Shown here: positions 56,459-64,000 of the stretch, piece after piece
How the letters are laid out: each line of letters opens with the position of its first letter
Position numbering within the stretch: the first letter of the stretch is position 1
Notes under the pieces: generated by a model
Databases searched by the model: none
What the model was told of the DNA's origin: nothing
What the model saw: only the letters and a program-made list of their open reading frames with translations
Program-made: the position numbers and the translations under genes
Source: Echinarachnius parma
Lineage: Eukaryota; Echinodermata; Echinoidea; Clypeasteroida; Echinarachniidae
DNA: 64,000 nucleotides
Reading direction: 5' to 3'
NCBI GenBank assembly: GCA_037951105.1
Contig: JBAMJV010009074.1
Span: 40,928 to 104,927, forward strand

Positions 56459-58368
56459 ATAAAAGATTGGAACCTGGAATGTGAGAACACTGAAAAAAAT
56501 AGGACACTGGGATGTACTCCTTGAAGAAGCTAAGAGATTTGGCCTGGATATTCTGGGCTTGTGTGAGACACACCCGACTGGCACAGAGACGCTTATAAAT
56601 AAAGGGGAGTACTCAATCCTTCTATCAAGCAGGGCAGATAACATTAGCAGGGAGGGAGTCGGCATCATGATTTCCCAACATATACTGCAATGCTTGGTGA
56701 GCTACGAAGCAGTCTCATCAAGGATTATCACAGCGAAATTCAAAATGAAGTAAGGGATCATCAATATTATCATATACAGAAGGTCCCTAAGAAGGAGAAT
56801 ATAATCGTGATGGGCGACATCAATGCGAAAGTAGGAGCAGATCACGGAGTATGGGCGCCAACTTTAGGCAAGTACGGATTAGGCAAGATCAACAGCAGAG
56901 GGGAGAAGCTTCTGGAGTTCTGCATGTTGCACAGAATGGCATTGTGTAACACCTACTTCCAACACAAAGAATGCAGAAGAGCAACATGGACATCACCGTG
57001 TGGCCACTACAGAAACCAGATTGATTTCATCATTACCAAACTAGATAATATACAAATCTTCCAGAACTGCAGGTCATACTGCTCAGCGGACATTGTGTCA
57101 GACCACAACCTGGTATTAGCGAATGTGAAGTTCTCACCTACAACGACCAAGAAAATGAAGAGCCTCCCCAGAAACTATGATGTTAGTAGATTCACTGACC
57201 CTAACATTGTAGAAGCCTTCAAAGCCAGGATAGGAGGTGCCTTTGAGCCACTACTTCTGCTCCAGGACACAGATGTGGATGGGCTGTGGAAGAAATTCCG
57301 GGACACCACGAATGACATCACCGAAGAAGTAGTTGGCTTCAAAAGGTCCAAGCAAGTCAAGGGTCTCCCAGAAGAGGTTCGCAAGGCTTGTGAACACAGG
57401 AGGAATGCAAGAATTCTCAAGCTGAACGAGCCCTCAGTCCGGAACAAGAAAGATTACAATAAACTAAACAAGACTGTCAAGTATGAAGTGAAGAAGTGGA
57501 AGAAGAAACTTCTCGACACTGAAGTGGAAGAAATGGAAATCGCTCACTCAAAGAACAACAGCCACGAGCTCTTCAAGAAGGTGAAGAAACTTGCTGGTGA
57601 AAGAGACAAGATGCAACCTGCAGCGAAGAACAAAGAAGGCATCTTAAAAACGGCTCCCACAGAGGTGTTGAATTGCTGGGAAGAACACTTTAGCTCTCAC
57701 CTGAACATGCAATTTCCAAGAGATGAAAATGTTCTTCACGCCATACCTGACCCTCAACCTACAGACACCCCTAGTGAACCCTTCACAATCGGAGAAGTAC
57801 AAGCAGCAATTAAACAGCTGAAAACAACAAGGCCTGCGGCTGGGATAAAATCGCTGCAGAAACTCTGAAGGCTGGTGGTCTAGCAATGAGACAACTCCTG
57901 CTTCAAATTATCAACACGGCATGGTCGGAAGGTAAAACACCAGAGGACTGGAGCAAAGGTCTCATCACTCCAGTGTTCAAGAAAGGAGACAAACTAGATC
58001 CAGCTAACTACAGGGCCATCACTCTACTCTCCATACCTGGGAAAGTGTTCTGTAGAATGGTCCTCACGAGAATTCAAGGAACCATGGACAATTACCTGGC
58101 TGAGGAACAATGTGGATTTAGAAGTTCCAGAGGCAACACAGGCAACACAGCTGCTGTGTTCGACAAATCTTCGAAAAGGCCAGAGAAAGACGGGTACCAA
58201 TCCACTGGAACTTTGTCGACTTTAAGGCAGCTTTTGACACCATATGGAGGGAAGCTCTCTGGAAATGTCTGCGTTCCATTGCTGACCTCATTGAAAACAT
58301 GTACAAACAAACCAAGTGCTCTGTCATGGTGAATGGAAAGATAACCGAATGGTTTGAAGTCTCAACTG
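56459..58368 (+). pseudogene. RTE-like LINE, endonuclease and first half of reverse transcriptase
   Basis: An APE-type endonuclease begins with IGTWNVRTL and LGLCETHPTG. It is damaged by a deletion near 56750 that removes the middle part including the expected YAPT region, then resumes with VMGDINAKVG, NTYFQHKECRRATWTSP, NQIDFI and SDHNLV. Linker and N-terminal RT follow (VFKKGDKLDPANYRAITLL, EEQCGFRSSRG). Frameshifts lie at about 57845 and 58140. Motif A, FVDFKAAFDTIW, is intact in its frame. The copy stops at 58365 where a 2052 bp element intervenes. The endonuclease style and WNVRTL start suggest the RTE clade or a close relative. Confidence 0.85.
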
Positions 58369-58842
58369 TGGCCATATTCATAAAAGCCCGATAGCCTATC
58401 TGTCAGCTAGGCCTTATCTCCTTGCCAAAATGCCAGTTTGAACAATAACTAGCGGGGAACTCACAAAACTCGCTTGGGTGATCACCTTTGTTTTCACAAA
58501 CCAGTGCACAACACACACGTGCATGGATATGTCTTTAGTAATGTGTGTAGATTTTGCACGCTGTCTATGACCTTACCATATCGACCAATCAACGAGCGTC
58601 TAAGCCCTGTAATACAATAGCCATTTAAAATCTTCGTAGCGGGTTGCTAAATCGTAATTCAAGAAGCACTGCTAACCATACCGATAACAAGCTAACAACT
58701 CGGATGATCTAATTTATTCATCGTGGCTGTCATGTTAACATTCCATCTGTTGCAAGTTTGTTTGACATCGCATAAAAGCGCAGTTTACTCGAACGTGTGA
58801 ATGAACGCATTGTTCCTTATTGTTCCAATCATAAAAGCGTCG

Positions 58843-59288
58843 AAGACCCCGTTTACAGTGAAAAAAGGCCGGGCCGAGCCGCGGCTCGGCCCGGCCTTTT
58901 TTTCACTGTAAACGCTCAAAAGGCCAAATGCGGGGCCAAAAGTTGCCGCGCATTTGGCCCCGCTCTGGAGGTAGTCTCGGCCGCGGCCGAGACGCGTCTC
59001 GGCCCCGCTTTTTCTCACTGTAAACGCACGCAGGGCCAAATGCGATACCAAATTGGGAAAACAATTCATTGCAAATAACGCGCCTTTGTTCTGTGACCCC
59101 AGCGCGCGCCCAAAATAATGGTTTGTTTACATGCAGAGCGCCACTACGACAAGATATTGAAAGGGCGGCCGGGCCGAGACGGGGTCGAGACCGCCACTGT
59201 AAACGCACTTAATTGGGGGGCCGAGTACCGCAATTAAGGCCGGGCCGAGCCGCGGCTCGGCCCGGCCCTGCACTGTAAACGGGGTCTT
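58843..59288. mobile_element. GC-rich hairpin element with CACTGTAAACG modules
   Basis: The inverted ends AAGACCCCGTTTACAGTG and complement bound 446 bp. Each end is followed by a perfect 30 bp palindrome GGCCGGGCCGAGCC/GGCTCGGCCCGGCC (whole palindrome at 58867-58896 and its equivalent at about 59241-59270). CACTGTAAAC occurs four times, dividing the element into modules. Others include CTCGGCCGCGGCCGAG. It is strikingly GC-rich against an AT-rich background. No target duplication was identified. Confidence 0.75.
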
Positions 59289-59368
59289 ATTGTGTTTGTT
59301 ATGTGTTCTACAACGTGATACAGTAAGGGGGGGGGTGGTAGAACATAATTTTCTTATCTGGGGTGAAC

Positions 59369-59394
59369 GGGGGGGGGGGGGGGGGGGGGGGGGG
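59369..59394. repeat. Poly-G tract (26 nt)
   Basis: An uninterrupted run of 26 G, preceded by G10 at about 59328. Confidence 0.85.
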
Positions 59395-60423
59395 TGGCCG
59401 TAACTTGTGTCCAAAACAAAAAGCTTGCTATAATTCATAAATGTAAGGGTGTTACTGTAGATATGAGCGTGAGTAGGAATGATGTTTTTTTTCGGGGCGG
59501 GGAGGGATCACGCGTAAGCACATGTTTTCATAGCCACCCCAATGAAGTAAAACCAAATACATCTCCCTCCTCATTACGATCAAGCTCCGCCACGCTTATA
59601 ATATGATAGCATGACAAGGGAAACTATTCAATTGCAGTGAAAACAGAAACGAAATTGCATTAAATAGTATTATGTAGATAGATTCATCAAAACAGAATTG
59701 AAATCACATAAAATCAATCCGAACTGCAAAAGTAAGCTAATATGTCACAAAAAGGACAAATAAAGGCAAATTACTCTCCAGATAAAAACATGTAATTTAA
59801 ACTGTTAAAATATGTTATTGCTGAAGTACAAGGATGCTAGGACAAACACGGAAAAGTATGTCACTTTGGGAAATATTTTGAACTAACATCACGCTATCAT
59901 AAACAAATCTCTAATATCCCTTATTCGAATATTCTCCTTGCCATGTTCACGATCGCGCCACACGCATATACACACAAAAACCGGGCAGATTGTTACTTGC
60001 TAGCAATTTAGAGGTACATCAGAGTACCTCTACATTTTTGGTCCAGTGTCGCTAAAATGTGTCCTATCTGGCTTTGGTGAATAAGAAAAAATAGCTGCGT
60101 GTTAGGGCGTCATTCAACTTCACGCCTTTGTTGTAAGTCCAACAAAGCTCTATTCAGAACGTCCCGCATAAATAGATTTCAATGCATTTAGTCGGCACCG
60201 CAGATCTATTGTTGTAATTGTTCGCATTTCGACTAACAATGTCGTGGAATACCAAATGCTTGTGAAATTTAGACAGATGGGTTGTCATGCTAGGCCTGGC
60301 CTTGACTACGATAGCGAATTTAGCCTATCGGCCTTTTGTGAATACCAGTTAGGCCTAGCGGACATCGAAATCGTAATTTGATCAACCAACTAGCTTATCG
60401 GGGTTTTATGAATATGGCCACTG

Positions 60424-61190
60424 GTGTCCGGCAATGCTGCCTCCTCTCTCCAAGTCTCTTCAACCTATTCCTGGAATTTGTGATGAAGGACATTCAAAAG
60501 CTGGATGGTGGAGTACAGATGGGTGACATGCGGGTTAACAACATCCGATATGCAGACGACACCATTATCATAGAACTGATATTTAAGAAACTCCAAGTCT
60601 CAACAAGTGAATTGGAGAAAGCATGCAGTAAATGGGGTATGAAAATTAATACTGCAAAATGTAAAATCATGACCGAGGACCATCGACAGATCTCTCTAAA
60701 CAACACCAACATTGAGAAAGTGGACAAGTTTGTATTCCTTGGTAGCATAGTTCCTAACATAGAAGAAGATGTGAAAAGGAGAGTAAGACTGGCAGCCTGG
60801 TCATTTGGAAGGCTAAAAAGTACCATCTGGTCCAACCAAGACATATCAAGAACGCTTAAAGTTAGAATCTACAGAGCCCTCATCCTCCCTATTGCTACAT
60901 ATGGAGCGGAATATTGGACTCTGCGTAAATCAGACAGAAAGAAGCTTGAGGTTTTGAAATGAGGTGTCTCCGGACCATCCTGGGAGTTCACCTGATGGAC
61001 AGGGTGAGAAATGAAGAAATCCGACAAAGGCTAAGCATCACAAACACCATCTGTGAAGAGATAACAAAGCGACGCTTGAAATGGTTTGGGCATGTTGTCC
61101 GCATGCCGCATCACCGCCTACCATACCAATCATACATAAATGACTTTGACGCAAAAAACATAGGGATATGCCTATTTGAAACATAGTTAC
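60424..61190 (+). pseudogene. RTE-like LINE, second half of reverse transcriptase
   Basis: It continues in the frame of the first half with GVRQCCLLSPSLFNLFLEF (the usual RQG is RQC), then IRYADDTIII with both catalytic aspartates, WGMKINTAKCKIM, VFLGSIV, ALILPIATYGAEYWTL, a frameshift at about 60960, then CLRTILGV and KRRLKWFGHVVRMPHHRLP. A stop follows at 61186, where coding similarity has already been lost. The 3' end abuts module D copy 2. Confidence 0.85.
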
Positions 61191-61204
61191 CATCATCATG
61201 AATT

Positions 61205-63200
61205 AACTTTGTTATGTATTATGGAACAATGATAACAGTAAATGTTTATTCACTTACCTAATATACATTATCACACTTCCATCGCTGAATCAGTAATTCA
61301 AACTCCAGCATAAAACACCAGTATACACACGATGCCGTTCAAACACAAACTAAAAACAAGTGAAAATTGACAGTTTAGCGGTTCCAGCTATGTTAACTGA
61401 AAGTGATCAATATTATGATTGGTTTGCCATAATCATACGTCCATGATGATTTGCGAATATAACTGAAAAAAATGTTAATCAGACATAAGGTGTACGAGCG
61501 AATACGTATCAGATATGATTGAGTACAGTCATATCGATGCGCAGTGGACGATGGTGCTGATTACCAAGAAGGTCAGCTTAATACGATGGAAAAGGTTATC
61601 GCAAATATATTGCATATTGTGTCTCAGCAAAAAGCTTAAAAGTTGTATGAAATATTATTTATGCACACCGGCTAAAGGTGGGCCCATAGACGGGTCCAAT
61701 AAAAAAAAAAAGCTGATGTGCGTACGCAGACAAAAACAAGTCACGCTTGCAGCGGGACGCCATTACCGCTTTGGAGTTCGGACCCATGGACCATGAACTT
61801 GATCATTTGTATTATATCCGATGATTGAATATCATAAAATAAGATGTATAGTAGATCCAATCAAAACATGAAATAAAATGTACAGTAGATCCACTCACAA
61901 CGTACAATTGGGTTGTATTTAACGTGTGTAAATGGTGAGCTGATAAGTAAGATTGTCTACTCTTTGCTTGTTATAAAATTTATCGAAACGAGAATTTCTG
62001 TATCGATGTGCATTATGCAAGAGTTATGCTTCAGGTGGCCCATAACTGATTTGAAAATATAAAAAGACACGTAATATGTCAGTACAAATTTCATTACATC
62101 ATACCTCGAAAGTTGGTATATGTCTTGAATATTGTACATGTAGTATACAGACGGGGCTTGTTAATCAGGATCCCGGGGTCTTTGCTGTTACAATTTAGTG
62201 GGTATCCCGATTAGGTGGAAGCTTCGTGGTTGATTGGAGTGTGGTTTTGTATTTCAATATGAGGGTCATGGGTTCGAAACACATTTTACCTGGTAAATTA
62301 GCCCTTCTGCAAGGCACTTAATCATAATTGCTGCTCTCCTCCCACGTGTAATAAATGGGTCCTCGGTAGGATTGGGGATGTTTGTTCAAGCATATGTGCG
62401 CTTTTAAAATAGCACTGGTTGGAATGAGCGCTGGATTGAGGGATTGAGTGTGGGTGTGTATCCGATGACAGGTATAATAACAGCCGCATGCTATGATGGG
62501 AGAACATTGCAAGCGCACCGAAGAGGCTATAACCTGATGAGTAAACGAAACTAATATACATTAACGAATGGGCTTCTTGTGATAGTCAAATCTATTTCCG
62601 AGGTGGGCTCGGAATGACTATTACCCGAAGCGTAACCTTTGCTCCCATAATTGGTATTAAAATTACTGAAGCGTGTGCATGGTAGATGGGAAAAACCCAG
62701 GCAAACAATACTGCACGTTTGTTTTTCCTTTGTTGTAAATTCAATACATTACAAGTTCACAAATTACAATTTGAATTTCAAAACTCCGATCATAAACTGG
62801 GGCATATAGTGCACTACTACACAGGAGCAAAATGCGTACCTCGCTCCCCCGCATCCATATTTGGTAGCAATTATTGTGTTCATTCCTTAATTCAGAGGGC
62901 ATTTGTTCGCCTTCCATATTGACATGATTGTGGTACATTCAATAGAAATTGCACACACAACACATTTGCATTCAAATATATTTGAATTAATATTAGTTTC
63001 AATGCGTACACATCGTAATGCTTATATTATCCCCAGTCTGCAAACCATAATGCTTTGAAACTAGGGGTCATGAAGACAAAATAACATTTTTGGTTACGAT
63101 CACAACAAAATAATATTAGCATGATTTTTCACGATCTCTATCTATGACATATTCTGAGAATTACAAAGATAGTTTTATGTTATGCATAACCAATAGTATG
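61205..63200. repeat. Module D, copy 2
   Basis: It matches 49973-51935 with scattered indels, including the SINE-like part at about 62200-62550. The similarity ends near TATGCATAACCAATAGTATG. A strong donor-like CACTTACCT (minus strand AGGTAAGTG) at 61251 aligns with equivalent sites in units 1, 2 and D1. Confidence 0.75.
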
Positions 63201-63439
63201 ATTACTATTAGTCAATAATTGATCAATATAACCCACGTTGAGCAGTATAGATTTCTGAAACTTATCAAATATTGCCCCTCTATCTTAATACCCCTTTTTA
63301 ATTGGAGAACGTGTTTTCTAGCTCGATGTTACCCGAGTGAGATTTCGATAAAAACAGTAGGAGGTCAGGTCGTAAAACACGCAGCGAGAGGTTGTGCAGC
63401 GTTTTTAATCAAAAGTGTTTCTCCGAGTCACACGGGTAG

Positions 63440-63453
63440 GTTACTATAGCAAC
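63440..63453. promoter_or_regulatory. RFX X-box consensus site
   Basis: GTTACTATAGCAAC fits the palindromic consensus GTHNYYATRRNAAC at every position. RFX factors bind such sites in promoters of ciliary genes. Function here is unproven because no adjacent gene is seen. Confidence 0.35.
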
Positions 63454-63888
63454 CGCACCTCTCTCATCATGCGACCAGCTGGCGTGACATGTGCTAATCG
63501 GCGCGCGCTGGTATACGACCGGCATTGTTGACGGTAGATTATAATTCAGGAACAAATAATTCTAGTTAAATCTCGCTGATACACGTGTTGGGATATTGCA
63601 TGAGCTGAAGATAATTATGATCAGCGATGAATAATGCGCACACGTAGATGTACCCTGGAGTGAGCTGTTGTACTAATCAAATTTTAGATTTGTTAAACTT
63701 CCAATTTTTATATTCATAGTATTATAACTTGTATTATTTGGGCAAATTTAAGTCTAAAATTAGGAGTATGTGGAATAGCGTTTGTGTGTGAACTTACATC
63801 AGTTTAAATTGGCAACCTTGTTTACAAGAGTACCACATGTTCCCGATCCAAAACGAGATCGCTGCAATGTTTACATTTGTTACGGCCA

Positions 63889-63896
63889 TGACGTCA
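63889..63896. promoter_or_regulatory. Full CRE site TGACGTCA
   Basis: A perfect palindromic CREB/ATF site in CpG-rich DNA near the window end. Other copies occur at 2153, near 12096, 24631 and 29053, so it is not specific to this place. Confidence 0.3.
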
Positions 63897-64000
63897 TCTA
63901 CCCGGATAACGTTCTGCGCGCTTTTTAATACAATGTTTATCAGCTTAACATCCTGACAACGTCAGGACGTTACCTCGCTATTACCCTAGCCCGACTAGGT

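Larger units (their letters stand above)
58369..60420. mobile_element. 2.05 kb CTG-flanked element inside the LINE
   Basis: The ends TGGCCATATTCATAAAA and the complement TTTTATGAATATGGCCA are flanked by CTG (58366-58368, 60421-60423). Removing the element and one CTG leaves the reverse-transcriptase frame continuous. The subterminal phrase TAGCYTATCGG and a second TTTTGTGAATACCAG-like end occur near 60325-60350. The superfamily is unknown: a 3 bp CWG duplication is unusual. No transposase frame is visible. It contains the GC hairpin element at 58843-59288. Confidence 0.8.
63201..64000. other. Less repetitive, CpG-richer window end
   Basis: No gene is seen, but the DNA is not obviously shared with other parts of the window. 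It holds GGCGCGCGC, GACGTCA and X-box-like sites, so a promoter beyond the right edge is possible. Confidence 0.3.

Noticed and set aside
58785..59438. Several Arg/Ala/Gly-rich frames
   Set aside because: They arise from the GC palindromes and occur in overlapping frames on both strands.

Overview
The window looks like repeat-dominated intergenic DNA from a marine invertebrate genome. It is AT-rich, has no bacterial-style gene packing, and carries several kinds of non-LTR retrotransposon, a Penelope-like fragment, many short inverted-repeat transposons, tRNA-like genes, minisatellites and very many long G/C homopolymers. A deuterostome, perhaps an echinoderm or hemichordate, is my best guess from the style of the repeats (a 2A-bearing ORF, TTAA-flanked elements, CR1/RTE-like LINEs). 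The sequence alone does not prove this. No complete, obviously conserved host gene is visible.

Layout. 1-2416 and 9985-12519 are two near-identical copies of a long repeat carrying a partial THAP zinc-finger reading frame. Between them lie a 5'-truncated LINE (2525-7470), split by a 3.48 kb TAA-flanked element that itself hosts two TTAA-flanked insertions, and a decayed fragment of a transposon-associated gene family. 12.5-16.6 kb holds a G-rich tandem duplication, a longer decayed member of that gene family (minus strand) and two tRNA-like genes. 16.6-20.2 kb holds more diverged copies of the first long repeat, interrupted by LINE pieces and rich in the palindrome AAGCAATTGCTT. 20.4-21.8 kb is a CR1-like LINE relic. 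24.9-27.2 kb carries the best protein-coding candidate: a two-exon minus-strand frame with a membrane segment and a 2A-like motif. 27.4-35.3 kb is foldback elements, a Penelope-like fragment, minisatellites and microsatellites.

From 35.4 to 63.2 kb the DNA consists of diverged local duplicates of one multi-kilobase unit. Comparing duplicates gives empty versus filled sites for a hAT-like element (TTTGTTTG duplication), a TA-flanked foldback, and a 768 bp block with three tRNA-like genes and a 12 bp duplication. An RTE-like LINE (56.46-61.19 kb) sits inside this array. It is split by a 2.05 kb CTG-flanked element that in turn contains a GC-rich hairpin element. The last 0.8 kb looks less repetitive and holds consensus RFX X-box and CRE sites.

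The genes do not form a pathway; the window is a record of nested transposition. Its most useful property is internal: duplicated segments and open reading frames serve as pre-insertion references, so the boundaries and target duplications of several otherwise anonymous elements can be read directly.
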